NCBI GenBank assembly: GCA_965371785.1
Contig: CBDUZS010000007.1
Coordinates: 1 to 58,494, forward strand
Source: CBDUZS01 sp965371785
GTDB lineage: Bacteria > Fermentibacterota > Fermentibacteria > Fermentibacterales > JCC-6
Direction: 5' to 3'
Length of the DNA: 58,494 nucleotides
Shown here: piece after piece, positions 27,617 to 36,759 of the stretch
Layout: the number at the start of each line of letters is the position of its first letter
Numbering within the stretch: the first letter of the stretch is position 1
Program-made: the position numbers and the translations under genes
Notes under the pieces: model-generated
What the model was told of the DNA's origin: nothing
Databases searched by the model: none
Seen by the model: only the letters and a program-made list of their open reading frames with translations

Positions 27617-29605
27617 TTATTCTTCGACCAGATTCAGGAACTCTCGTTCACCGATAACCCGTACATCCAGTTCATGTGCTTTTTCGAGTTTGCTGCCGGC
27701 ACCCAGACCGGCAACGACCAGATCCGTGCTCGATGATACGGAGCCGGATACGTATGCTCCCGCTTTCTCAGCGAGATCTCTTGCAGAACTTCGCTGGATG
27801 GATAGAGTTCCGGTGAACACAATGTTCATTCCCTCGAGGCTGCCGGTTCTCGACTCGAACGACGGATTGAATCCGACAGCAATCAGTCTTTCCACAACGC
27901 TTTTCGTCACCGAATCGGAGAAGAAGGTTATGATCGAAGAAGCAAGGACAGGACCGACTCCGGAAATATCTTCGTATTCTTCAGTGGTACCATTCATTAC
28001 GCCGGATAGACTGCCGAACCTCTCAGCCATGCATCGGGCGATCGCTCTACCGACTCCCGGGATTCCCAGACCGGTGAGAAACCGGTCCAGAGTGGCTGAG
28101 CGGCTCACGGCAAGTTGCTCGAGCAGGGATTCGGCAGACTTCTCCCCCATTCTTTCGAGCCCTGAAATTTCATCAAGCGACAGAGTGTACAGATCGGATA
28201 TGTCTCCAACCAGACCTGAACTCACCAGCTGATCGGCCAGTTTTCCCCCCAGGCCTTCTACGTCCAGTGCATCGCGGGAAGCCCAGTGAAAAATCGCTTC
28301 CCTGAGCCTTGCGGGGCAGGAGGGATTCATGCACCTGTGAGCGGACTCTCCTTCGAGACGCACAACCGGGCCGCCACAGACCGGGCACGAGGAAGGGAAT
28401 TCGAAGGGAGCCTGCCTGTCATCTTCATCACCCGGCAGGCACCTGACAACCTCGGGGATAACATCACCTGCCCTCCTTACTATCACGATATCTCCCGGTC
28501 TGACATCTTTTCTGAGTAACTCGTCCTCGTTGTGGAGGGTCGCACTGGTTACCGTAACCCCACCCACCCTGACAGGTTGCAGGTTTGCAACGGGTGTGAG
28601 TCTGCCGGTTCTGCCAACCCCGACATCTATGGAGATAAGAAGGGTAGCCACCTCCTCAGCATGGAACTTCCATGCAGTGGCCCATCTCGGCGATCTCGTC
28701 AGGACTCCCATTCCGTGCTGGAGATCCATGCCGTCGAGTTTGATAACGACTCCATCCACATCGAAAGGCAGTTCTTCCCGCGCCGTTTCGAGTCTCTTGA
28801 ATGCGGACTCTACCTCTGCTGCTCCCCGGCACACCAGGTTTTCATTGCTCACCGTAAGTCCAAGCTTGACAAGGTATTCAAGGGATTCGGACTGTGAACT
28901 CAGCATCGCATCAGGATAATGGATCGAATAGGCAATGAAGCTGAGCGGTCGGCGGGCAGTAATTCTGCTGTCGAGCTGACGGAGTGAACCCGATGCGGCG
29001 TTTCTGGGGTTTGCGAAAGGTTTCTCACCTCTTCGGATGCGCTCTTCATTCAGCTTCTCGAAATCATCCTTGAGGAAGAACACTTCGCCTCTGATGTCTA
29101 CCATGCCGGTCAGTTCGGTTCGCAGTTTCAAGGGAACACTCCGGATCGTCCTCACGTTGGCGGTGACATCCTCCCCAGTGAAACCGTCCCCCCTTGTCCC
29201 TGCGCAAAAGAGAACTGAATCGATATACCTCAGGCTCAAAGCCAGCCCATCCAGTTTCGGTTCAACGGAATAGAGTGGTTCTGCTTCCAGCTCGAGTTCG
29301 CCCACAATCCTCTTTTCGAACTCCCTCATCTCCATGGCAGTGAAAATATTGTCAAGGCTCAGCATGGGAGGATGGTGTTCGATGTGTTCGAAGGACGAAA
29401 CCGGAGCTGCACCGATCCGATGTGTCGGCGAATCCGTTGTCACTAAATCGGGATACTGATCCTCCAGCTGTTTCAACCCCAGCATCAGAGCATCGTATTC
29501 CTCATCCGTGATCTCGGTTCGATTCTCGAGGTAATAAAGTTCATTGTGGTGAAGGATAAGGCGTCTCAGCCTGTCAACTTCTCTGCCGGCCTCTTCCAGG
29601 TTCAC
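27617..29605 (-). CDS. ligA: NAD-dependent DNA ligase LigA
   Basis: An enzyme of 662 residues that seals nicks in DNA using NAD+. The order is domain Ia (HHNELYY), the adenylation domain with the active-site lysine in EPKLDGLA (about residue 117), an OB fold, a four-cysteine zinc finger (CPVC...CMNPSCPARL), helix-hairpin-helix repeats (about 500-580) and a C-terminal BRCT domain (MNIVFTGTL onward). The GTG at 29605 is preferred: it makes a GTGA overlap with the upstream stop, follows GGAAGG, and starts at the usual family position. An in-frame ATG at 29647 would add 14 residues inside the previous gene. All catalytic motifs look intact. Coupling to a glycoside hydrolase gene is probably incidental. 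Confidence 0.95.
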   Translation of the reverse strand: MNLEEAGREVDRLRRLILHHNELYYLENRTEITDEEYDALMLGLKQLEDQYPDLVTTDSPTHRIGAAPVSSFEHIEHHPPMLSLDNIFTAMEMREFEKRIVGELELEAEPLYSVEPKLDGLALSLRYIDSVLFCAGTRGDGFTGEDVTANVRTIRSVPLKLRTELTGMVDIRGEVFFLKDDFEKLNEERIRRGEKPFANPRNAASGSLRQLDSRITARRPLSFIAYSIHYPDAMLSSQSESLEYLVKLGLTVSNENLVCRGAAEVESAFKRLETAREELPFDVDGVVIKLDGMDLQHGMGVLTRSPRWATAWKFHAEEVATLLISIDVGVGRTGRLTPVANLQPVRVGGVTVTSATLHNEDELLRKDVRPGDIVIVRRAGDVIPEVVRCLPGDEDDRQAPFEFPSSCPVCGGPVVRLEGESAHRCMNPSCPARLREAIFHWASRDALDVEGLGGKLADQLVSSGLVGDISDLYTLSLDEISGLERMGEKSAESLLEQLAVSRSATLDRFLTGLGIPGVGRAIARCMAERFGSLSGVMNGTTEEYEDISGVGPVLASSIITFFSDSVTKSVVERLIAVGFNPSFESRTGSLEGMNIVFTGTLSIQRSSARDLAEKAGAYVSGSVSSSTDLVVAGLGAGSKLEKAHELDVRVIGEREFLNLVEE

Positions 29606-31659
29606 TGGCTCGACCTTCCAATCCTTACCGTAAGAGCGATTGAACATTCCGGAATATTCCCGGTGGAGGTCGATACGTACACTGCCACTCCCTGGTGAAC
29701 CTTCTCGTATCCCTGCTCCGATCTGCTGACGGAATCAAGCGGACAGAACCATACGTCCACCGGGCTCCGGGGAATTATTTCGACCGACACATCCCGCCGA
29801 CGATCCTCAATGACGATTCTACGTGCCGGCCCCGTGGATGAACCCTGTCTTCCAAGCATGACCGGAGGAGCATCGTCAATTCTTATCACCCTGTCAGGTT
29901 CGCTTCCTGTCAGCATGTTGAGACAGAACTCTATACCAGCCCTGAACGTGTTCCCGTTCTCACCGGCATACTCCGACCTCACCTCGATAAGCGGCTCGGT
30001 TAGCGAAACCATCATCATCTTCGAGAGGCTGTAGCCGGTCTGCTGCATATCCGCGGAGATCTCGAGCCGTTCAAAACCTTGCCTGCTATGCCAATTGACC
30101 TGTGCATCAGAAAAATGAATCAGTCTGTCACCTGACCCGCGCCAGTGCTCCATGGAAAGACCTTCCGGTACGACGAGGTCTGCGAAACTGAGTCTTCTTC
30201 GCGTATCGAGAACTATCGCAGAAGACAGCCCTGCCGGAGTTGTACCGGCTGAATCATGGATTGAGCGTACTCCTTCTGAAACGGTTTCGGTTCCGATTTC
30301 GCAGTGGTACGGCTCTCTTTTCCGGGTGAGAACATGTCCCATGGGAACGGGCATTCCTTCATCGGGAATGTAGCTGAACTCACTCACCGTCAGTCCCATC
30401 TCCGGCCTGATGAGTATTGACATGTTGCCGCCCAGAACGAGGATCTCCTTTCGCCCATCAGAATCGATATCCTCTTCGGTAACGGACGGGAGATCACCCA
30501 GCACATCGTGAGAGATTCTTTCGGCGAGGTGCAGTTCCGTCCAGACGGCTTCCCTGAGATGGGGCAGGTACAAACCACCGAAGACTCCATGCCAGTAAGC
30601 GCAATTGCACTGGCTTCGCCAGAAGTGATGAAGAGCATCGGCATCCCCGGATGAATACACTGACTTCTCCGCATGAAGCACCCGCTTGTGAAGCTCATTG
30701 GACTCGGGATACTTCGAAAGGAAGTTCCTCCATATCCCGCCTCTCAGAAAGCGTTCGGATTCGACGCGGAGTTCCGTCTGCTCGAGGTGTTCCCTGAGAT
30801 TCCCCAGCCGATCCATTTCATCCGAAGACAGCGTCCAGTCCCCCATCTCTCGATAGCTTGCAACTGGAATGTAAACGGGACCTGACGCCGCCACATCCCT
30901 TACAGCGTCCCCGGGCAGGATAACCTCCAGCCAGTCCGTCTCCTCAACCGAATGGAGGAAGCGCTCCAGCCATCCATTCGCATAGCAGAGCTCATTGGTT
31001 CCCGGCCAGACACCGAATTTCTCCCCGTCGTCTCCGTAGAAAGCCAGCTTTCTGCCGGCCTCGTACCAGTTCCGCAGAGTGTCCATCACGCTGGCTACCG
31101 GAGTAAAGGGTATCATGTATCTGAGTTCACCGTTGCTGGGAAGCAGAGACAGATTGCGCCCTGAATCCTCGGTGATCCAGGGCTGAAAGAGATCTTTCGA
31201 TGGCACTCCCGCAATCATGAGGTGGTAGTCGTCCACTACTGCGTAGCCAAGACCTGCTTCGGCGATCAGCGATGCGAGCCCGGGTTCCCACACACGCTCC
31301 GTCAACCAGAGCCCTTCAGGCTTACGTCCTGAGAGATCGGCAAGAAGGTTGCTGAACTCCCTGATCTGTCTGAGTACATCTTCTCTTCTGAATATCGGTA
31401 GCAGCGGCTCGAAGTAACCGCTGGACAGGAGTTCCAGCGTACCATTGCGGCACATGCCAAAGACGTCGTCGAGAGTCTCAGGGTGAGCATCACCCAGCCA
31501 CTCGAGCAGGCAGCCTGAGATGTGAAATCCGACTGGAACGCAGGGATGACGTTTCAGCACCTCGATCAGAGGTTTGTAGCATTGCTCCCAGGCCGTCTCC
31601 AGCACGTAATCGAAGTTGCCTGCCGGCTGATGGCAGTGGAAGCAGAGACTGAGCTTCAA
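29602..31659 (-). CDS. GH57-family 4-alpha-glucanotransferase / alpha-amylase-like enzyme
   Basis: A cytoplasmic enzyme of 685 residues without a signal peptide. The GH57 barrel begins with CFHCHQP. It shows GYFEPLLPI, the likely nucleophile Glu121 in WLTERVWEP, and the likely acid/base Asp in YGDDGEKFGVWPGT (about 208-221), positions that match Thermococcus litoralis 4-alpha-glucanotransferase. The C-terminal half (about 370-680) is the beta-sandwich found in that group. It probably remodels alpha-1,4-glucans such as glycogen or maltodextrin. The start is a TTG behind GAAGAAA. It overlaps ligA by four bases. Amylase activity cannot be excluded. No other glycogen genes are nearby. Confidence 0.85.
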   Translation of the reverse strand: MKLSLCFHCHQPAGNFDYVLETAWEQCYKPLIEVLKRHPCVPVGFHISGCLLEWLGDAHPETLDDVFGMCRNGTLELLSSGYFEPLLPIFRREDVLRQIREFSNLLADLSGRKPEGLWLTERVWEPGLASLIAEAGLGYAVVDDYHLMIAGVPSKDLFQPWITEDSGRNLSLLPSNGELRYMIPFTPVASVMDTLRNWYEAGRKLAFYGDDGEKFGVWPGTNELCYANGWLERFLHSVEETDWLEVILPGDAVRDVAASGPVYIPVASYREMGDWTLSSDEMDRLGNLREHLEQTELRVESERFLRGGIWRNFLSKYPESNELHKRVLHAEKSVYSSGDADALHHFWRSQCNCAYWHGVFGGLYLPHLREAVWTELHLAERISHDVLGDLPSVTEEDIDSDGRKEILVLGGNMSILIRPEMGLTVSEFSYIPDEGMPVPMGHVLTRKREPYHCEIGTETVSEGVRSIHDSAGTTPAGLSSAIVLDTRRRLSFADLVVPEGLSMEHWRGSGDRLIHFSDAQVNWHSRQGFERLEISADMQQTGYSLSKMMMVSLTEPLIEVRSEYAGENGNTFRAGIEFCLNMLTGSEPDRVIRIDDAPPVMLGRQGSSTGPARRIVIEDRRRDVSVEIIPRSPVDVWFCPLDSVSRSEQGYEKVHQGVAVYVSTSTGNIPECSIALTVRIGRSSQ

Positions 31660-31678
31660 TTTCTTCAGGATCTGTCAG

Positions 31679-31936
31679 TCAGAAGGCGAGCTTACAGTTC
31701 AGTTCATCGAGAGTCGATGAGATGTCGTAGAAGATATCGGAATTTCTCTCGAGTGTTTCAGACATGGATCTGAGGTAATAGCTGTCTCCGAAAGAACCAT
31801 CCGCGTCCCATTCGGCATGAACACTTGGTGGAACGATAACAGCCCCCGCAATGAAGACCCCGCCGAAAACGAGGAGGGTTATGATAATCGCGACGTACCT
31901 CTCGAGATTGTTGTCGAACTGAACATCAATTTTCAT
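31679..31936 (-). CDS. Small single-TM protein of unknown function
   Basis: A protein of 85 residues. A short cytoplasmic N-terminus is followed by one membrane helix (YVAIIITLLVFGGVFIAGAVIV) and a polar tail of about 45 residues with one cysteine. No family was recognised. The ATG at 31936 overlaps the stop of the M1-like lipoprotein gene by 11 bases, which supports this start and joint expression. A GH57 gene follows after 19 bases. Confidence 0.6.
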   Translation of the reverse strand: MKIDVQFDNNLERYVAIIITLLVFGGVFIAGAVIVPPSVHAEWDADGSFGDSYYLRSMSETLERNSDIFYDISSTLDELNCKLAF

Positions 31937-34076
31937 GGTCTCTGTTCCTCTCATAGGTGATATCTGCAGGAATCATACCGGATGGATTGAGATCGATGGA
32001 GGCGACCGTGTCAGGTGGATGGGGAATAACAGCAGTGTAACCGGCTCCGTATTCTTCGAGTCCCGCGGTTGCCTGCGTGCCGTCGAGAAAGGTCATTTCG
32101 AGTTCGATCAACTGCATGGGGAATTCATTCCCTGGCTGCTTCTGCTCAGCCGTAAGAACAAGAATACCACCGGTCTGCATCCAGTTGACACGTATCTGGG
32201 GAATGCCTGGATAGAAAAGCCAGTCCCAGAAGAACTCGGTCAATCTGCTCTCGGATGGGAGTCTCAGCCCTGACAGAATTCTCGTCCATGGATTGCCTGG
32301 ATGTCGGAGGCTTCCGAGTGCACGCTTCAACCCGGAACTGAATCTGGGCAACTGGTCAGCGAAGTATGCCAGAACACAAGGTCCTTTTCCGTACAGGACT
32401 GGATCTCTAAGAGGTGACGAGAGCAGTTCGGGATCTGCCAGTGAGTACTCTGTCCCACCGGCAATCTCGGTGCTGTACAGGTAGTATTTCCTGAATGCTT
32501 CCAGGACAAGAGCGCCCTCGCTGGCCGACTCTTCTGCAACGGAACTGCAGAAGAGGTAAACGGTCCATGCGGCAATCATGGCACGGAGCTCATCGGGAAG
32601 ATGTGTTGACAGTCTCATCATTGCAGATGCGGAGAGGGCTACAACAGCAGTTTCGGCTACGGGAATGCCTTCGGCAAGATCAGAAACCCATGAATCATGC
32701 CCTGCAAGCCCTGCGAGAACGTCGGGAGAAGCAAAGATGCAACCCGCACCCTCGAGAAGCACCGCAGCATCAAGACTGCTGACGATTACGTAATCGAGCC
32801 TGGCGCCTTCGAAACCAATGCTGTTCCAGAGAATTGCTGCAGTCGTTTCTGTCCAGTACATGGCTGCAGATATCTGTTCGGATATCCCTCCCTCATCACC
32901 GGGGTAGATGAAGTTCGTTCTACCGGCAAGGAGAGTATCCGAGAACGCACTTCCGACAACCCAGGAAACCGGCCCGTGGATTCCTCCCTCGGGAGAACGG
33001 TAACCGATTACCACGTTAGAGTCGGTTTCAATTCGATAAGTCTCTTCGAAAGGAACGTAAACATCGAAATCACGGCCGACTTTGACGTGTACGCTGTAAA
33101 CCGAAGGAAGGTGTGAACCGGGGTAAAACCATGCTTCGGCGCAGAAAGAGGATGACAGCCTGACCTGCCCGAGTATCCGTTCGGAGTCATCCGTGAGATA
33201 GAACTCATTGTACATCTTCTGGTAGACGCCTGAAAATAGACGGGTATCAGGATCCGCTATGCAAAGAACCGAATCCGTATCATCGATGGTTCTACCTTCG
33301 GTTGCATCGAAAATACCCGTGCTGGTATCGATGTCAGGTGGGAGTACAAATGTCAGCTGACTATCGCTCTGGGTTGGGTTGAAATCGATGAAAACGGTAT
33401 CGGTTACACTGAAGTAATGACTCGAAGGAATCACTTCTATGTGCAGTCGATGCGTAACGTACGGTGGTGGGGTTACGTCTACATTTTCCAGATCGTTCTC
33501 TATCTCTTCGCGAGAGCGATCGGACAGGTAAACGCTTCGTAGACCTTTCCACTGAACCGCTTCCGCTCCGGAGAAGAGCTGTTCCAGTTTGCCGAGGGTT
33601 CTCCCGCCGGGAAGACCGTACATCCTGATGCTGAGAACGAGCAGTTCCCCGCTTCCCCTTGGCCATACCCTCTCGAAAAACGTCGAATCACCGGCAGAGT
33701 ATCTGAGAAGCTGCCACTCGGAACCATCCCGTGTGCCGGAGATGCTGGTTAGTTCGATATCGGTGAAACCTGTGCTTTCGAGCTGGTACTTCCTGTCCTC
33801 AGCAGAATTACCGCAATCGTTCTCCAGGAAGGCAATTACTTGCCCTCCTTCGCCGGGGTGCTGGAAGCCGAGAATCGCTGAAGAAGTGGAATCGTCGACT
33901 ATCAGGCTGTCCAGAATCACTCCTGAGGGCAAGGGCAGCCTGACGAGTACACCTCGGCCTGCATCCAGCTCGACAGAATTAACGGTGCTTCCTGCAACGG
34001 ACGGAACGTCTTCGATTTCACAGGAAAGGATCGAAAAAACGATAATAATCGATAGAGGAGCAATACGTCTGAACAA
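31926..34076 (-). CDS. M1-aminopeptidase-like lipoprotein lacking the zinc motif
   Basis: About 716 residues. The TTG at 34076 gives a short lipoprotein signal (MFRRIAPLSIIIVFSILSC) with GGAGG just before it. A GTG at 34112 lies upstream of the predicted transcription start and is less likely. After an extra N-terminal domain (about 20-200), the protein has an M1-like beta domain (THRLHIEVIPSSHYFSVTD), a helical region, a KGPCVLAYF segment like that of M1 enzymes, and the closing FFWDWLFYPGIPQIRVNW pattern. No HExxH was found; the corresponding region (MMRLSTHLPDELRAMI) has no zinc ligands. It is probably an inactive relative with a binding role at the membrane. The M1 assignment rests on the overall pattern only. 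Confidence 0.5.
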   Translation of the reverse strand: MFRRIAPLSIIIVFSILSCEIEDVPSVAGSTVNSVELDAGRGVLVRLPLPSGVILDSLIVDDSTSSAILGFQHPGEGGQVIAFLENDCGNSAEDRKYQLESTGFTDIELTSISGTRDGSEWQLLRYSAGDSTFFERVWPRGSGELLVLSIRMYGLPGGRTLGKLEQLFSGAEAVQWKGLRSVYLSDRSREEIENDLENVDVTPPPYVTHRLHIEVIPSSHYFSVTDTVFIDFNPTQSDSQLTFVLPPDIDTSTGIFDATEGRTIDDTDSVLCIADPDTRLFSGVYQKMYNEFYLTDDSERILGQVRLSSSFCAEAWFYPGSHLPSVYSVHVKVGRDFDVYVPFEETYRIETDSNVVIGYRSPEGGIHGPVSWVVGSAFSDTLLAGRTNFIYPGDEGGISEQISAAMYWTETTAAILWNSIGFEGARLDYVIVSSLDAAVLLEGAGCIFASPDVLAGLAGHDSWVSDLAEGIPVAETAVVALSASAMMRLSTHLPDELRAMIAAWTVYLFCSSVAEESASEGALVLEAFRKYYLYSTEIAGGTEYSLADPELLSSPLRDPVLYGKGPCVLAYFADQLPRFSSGLKRALGSLRHPGNPWTRILSGLRLPSESRLTEFFWDWLFYPGIPQIRVNWMQTGGILVLTAEQKQPGNEFPMQLIELEMTFLDGTQATAGLEEYGAGYTAVIPHPPDTVASIDLNPSGMIPADITYERNRDHEN

Positions 34077-34113
34077 ATTACCTCCAGCGGTTACATGATA
34101 CACAATGCCCACT

Positions 34114-34142
34114 ATTGTAGCTCAGCAATCGAGAGCTAGCAA
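34114..34142 (-). promoter_or_regulatory. Predicted promoter of the M1-like lipoprotein gene
   Basis: On the minus strand TTGCTA (34142-34137) and TACAAT (34119-34114) are 17 bases apart. Transcription would start near 34107, downstream of the possible GTG at 34112, which favours the TTG start at 34076. Confidence 0.4.
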
Positions 34143-34153
34143 GCCTCAGTAAT

Positions 34154-34183
34154 CTGACATCCTGCTAGAGATTTGAGTATAAT
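34154..34183 (+). promoter_or_regulatory. Predicted sigma-70-type promoter, divergent
   Basis: CTGACA (34154-34159) and a perfect TATAAT (34178-34183) are 18 bases apart and lie 44 bases before the membrane-protein ATG. The site is back to back with the promoter of the M1-like gene. Confidence 0.6.
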
Positions 34184-34226
34184 GGACCGGCAAACTGCAA
34201 CTGCAGCGTCAAACAGGGGAAATCTA

Positions 34227-34931
34227 ATGAGTATGTATCCCATCAACGTTCTTGCCGTAGCAGTATCGATACCTGGCAGCGGCAACGCGCACATCGTGGC
34301 GGGTTTTTTTGCAGCCGCAGCATTCGTTTTCTTCCTGCTTCTGCAGTTCGTTGGTGCCAGAATGTTTACCAGTGCACGCGAACGAAGCCCAACCACCCCG
34401 CGTTTCTTCTTCATTACACTGCTGTCCGCAGGCACGGGCGGCACCTTTGCCAGCTGCTTCGTACCCAATAACGAGATCGCGCTTGTTCTCGGTGTAGCCT
34501 CGGGAGTTCTTCTCTGGACTGCACTGGGAGATGTCGCTGAACAGATGGGCTGGGTTTCAACTCTTTCGCGAAAGGCTGTTCTCAGCTTTCTGCCCTGCTT
34601 CGCCACCTGGCTGGTTCTCAGTTTCCTGATCCCCGGTATCCCCATTGCGGTGAAAGGGGCTGTCGGATACGCCGTACTCGTCTGGGGACTTCACCTTACC
34701 AGAGTCAGAGTGCTTGCGCGATGGGGACCTTTCTCGCTTGCTGCAACCATTCTAATCCTCATCACTGCAGCTCTTGCGGGCGGTGCACTGGCTCTCGGGA
34801 TGGTGAACGGAACGCCGTTTTCAGGTATCATCTCGGGAATTGCGTTTGCGATGGCGGCATGGTCTGCAATGGAGATAATATGGGAGCGAGGCATGGCGGA
34901 AGGTCCCTGGAGAAAAACAAATTTGCGCTGA
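34227..34931 (+). CDS. Multi-TM membrane protein of unknown function
   Basis: A protein of 234 residues, almost all hydrophobic, with about seven membrane segments (for example IVAGFFAAAAFVFFLLLQFVG, FLPCFATWLVLSFLIPG, LAATILILITAALAGGALALG). No family was recognised. The ATG at 34227 follows AGGGGAAA; an earlier in-frame ATG at 34173 would begin inside the predicted promoter and is rejected. A DUF4342 gene follows 31 bases later and is probably co-transcribed. Confidence 0.7.
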   Translation: MSMYPINVLAVAVSIPGSGNAHIVAGFFAAAAFVFFLLLQFVGARMFTSARERSPTTPRFFFITLLSAGTGGTFASCFVPNNEIALVLGVASGVLLWTALGDVAEQMGWVSTLSRKAVLSFLPCFATWLVLSFLIPGIPIAVKGAVGYAVLVWGLHLTRVRVLARWGPFSLAATILILITAALAGGALALGMVNGTPFSGIISGIAFAMAAWSAMEIIWERGMAEGPWRKTNLR

Positions 34932-34962
34932 GTCTCTTGTTAACCTGACAGGGAGAGTTCGA

Positions 34963-35223
34963 ATGGACGAGAAGAAGAGTTTCACCGAGGAATTCAAAGT
35001 AACGGGAGACAAACTGCTCTCCAGGATCAAAGAGCTGCTGCACGAAGGAAATATCCGTCACGTCACCATCATGAACGATGATGGCAGAACATTGATCGAG
35101 TTCCCGCTCACATTCGGAGTCGTAGGCGTACTTCTCGCACCTACCGCTGCTGCAATCGGCGCTCTTGCAGCCCTGGTGACGAACTGCACAATAGTTGTCA
35201 AGAAGGACATTCCAGAAGAGTAA
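34963..35223 (+). CDS. DUF4342 domain protein
   Basis: A protein of 86 residues that fits the DUF4342 pattern along its whole length: FKVTGDKLLSRIKELLHEGN, RHVTIMNDDGRTLIEFPL, then a hydrophobic Gly/Ala-rich helix (FGVVGVLLAPTAAAIGALAAL). The family has no known role; the hydrophobic half may sit in or on the membrane. GGGAG precedes the ATG. It follows the membrane protein gene in the same direction. Confidence 0.8.
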   Translation: MDEKKSFTEEFKVTGDKLLSRIKELLHEGNIRHVTIMNDDGRTLIEFPLTFGVVGVLLAPTAAAIGALAALVTNCTIVVKKDIPEE

Positions 35224-35251
35224 CCGAACCTGACCCGGCACCCGGACCGTG

Positions 35252-36580
35252 TCAGTACAACATGTAGAACAGACCTGCTCTGGCACTGATCACACCGGGG
35301 CTGAATGAGGAGTAGTAGACCTCCCAGTTCTCTGCATCCCTGGTGTATCCGTTTTCGTCCTGAACCGTCCATTTCTCTGCGGATGAGCCAAGTCTCCCGG
35401 TGGCTCCCAGGCTAAGACCAAGGTGAGAGGAGAGGAGCCATTCAAGGTCGACGTCTGCGATTCCACCGAAGCTGACCGATGTGGCAGTGGAAGACAGCAG
35501 TGTATCATTCCTGACATCCTGCATGAGGAATGTAGCTTCTCCTCCTGCAGACAGTCTGAGTGCCAGCGCGGGACTGCTCAATGGAATTCGTGGACCCACC
35601 GTGAATCTGACGCCAAGCGAAGAGAGATGGTCCGTGGTTCCGGCAAAGACCGCCCCTCCGAAGCCGAGTCCCCATCTGCATGTTTCTCCGCCGATGTTGA
35701 CCTGATTCATGAGGATGTTCCGCTCCGAAGGGGTAAGCTGTTCGGCGGATTCGTACTCCTCGCCTTCACATGGAAGCAAGTGGTATTCCAGAGAGATAAT
35801 CGCGGGATTTCCGTGCTCGATTGCGATCACTTCCCCGCCTGTGGCAAGCATGCCGGAGAGAAGCCTGCCGCGGCTGGATGATGGGGAGATCTCGGTTACC
35901 TGCAGGATACCCCTGCTTCTCAGGAGATCATAGGCTTCGGGAGAATCAGGGAATCCATCCCTCGAACTCGCGACAACTGCAAGAACCATTCCCTTGCTGA
36001 GTCCTGCAAGACTGCCTTCCGGTATTTCGAACAGGGGACCGGCTCCCACGGTGAAGGACACTTCGATTGGGAACAGCTCCATCAGGCTTCTTTCAGCAAG
36101 TTCTCTTGCCGCAAGAAGAGCAATTCTTCCCACATCGGGAAGGAAAGGCAGCCGTTCTTCCGAAGTCCGAGTTTCCCTGATGGCGCCGATGAGAGAACCT
36201 GATGAAGTGTAGAATCTGCCGGAGACGTTCACGGTGAGGGTTTTATAAGTGATCAGAGAATCGCCAGTATTGGTGATTCTCTCCCTTTCGGCAGGGTCTC
36301 CGCAATCAATGAGCAGGAACAGATCAAGCCCCTCATCAGCGGCAAGCGCCCGAAGAATACGCGGAAGGTCTCCTGTCAGGCTCTCGGAACATGCCTGGCT
36401 GTCGAGATCGATGACCTCGAACCTCCCGGAAAGCTCCAGCACGGTTTCTATCACAGTAATAATTTCATCTTCAGGGTACTGCTCGTTAATAAGATGCGGA
36501 AGTACTGCTATTCTTGGAAGAGAGGCTGAAAGAGTTGATACCGCTGCGAACAGGACGAGCAGAAACCATCGGGCATTCAT
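35252..36580 (-). CDS. Secreted protein with TolB/CsgG-like N-terminus and probable beta-barrel C-terminus
   Basis: A protein of 442 residues. The signal peptide is MNARWFLLVLFAAVSTLSA. Residues 20-160 (RIAVLPHLINEQ...FEVIDLDS) resemble the amino-terminal fold of TolB/CsgG-like proteins. Residues about 190-260 (SLAGLSKGMVLAVV...LQVTEI) resemble the FlgT C-terminal type of domain. The rest is amphipathic strands ending in ARAGLFYMLY, as in outer-membrane barrels. All three are general likenesses, so no function is given. The ATG at 36580 is chosen at the signal peptide; the reading frame extends 12 bases further. The 179-base gap upstream shows no clear promoter or terminator. Confidence 0.5.
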   Translation of the reverse strand: MNARWFLLVLFAAVSTLSASLPRIAVLPHLINEQYPEDEIITVIETVLELSGRFEVIDLDSQACSESLTGDLPRILRALAADEGLDLFLLIDCGDPAERERITNTGDSLITYKTLTVNVSGRFYTSSGSLIGAIRETRTSEERLPFLPDVGRIALLAARELAERSLMELFPIEVSFTVGAGPLFEIPEGSLAGLSKGMVLAVVASSRDGFPDSPEAYDLLRSRGILQVTEISPSSSRGRLLSGMLATGGEVIAIEHGNPAIISLEYHLLPCEGEEYESAEQLTPSERNILMNQVNIGGETCRWGLGFGGAVFAGTTDHLSSLGVRFTVGPRIPLSSPALALRLSAGGEATFLMQDVRNDTLLSSTATSVSFGGIADVDLEWLLSSHLGLSLGATGRLGSSAEKWTVQDENGYTRDAENWEVYYSSFSPGVISARAGLFYMLY

Positions 36581-36759
36581 TTGGACTCCCATCTCGAACC
36601 TGTTACCGAATTACCATGTAAACACAAATGCATCACGGGTGAATATACACACGAATTCCTGGAAGGACAGTCGCTGCAAAGCACGTAGAGGCCGGACTCG
36701 CGAGTATAACGAAGCAGGCGTATGAATGACTGCAGCAGAGTATTAGTGATGAATCCGGG

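Noticed and set aside
34302..34308. T7 runs (also in lpxD, clpC and before the HD-GYP gene) as phase-variation tracts
   Set aside because: Runs of seven T are common by chance and lie inside core genes or non-coding DNA, so switching is unlikely.
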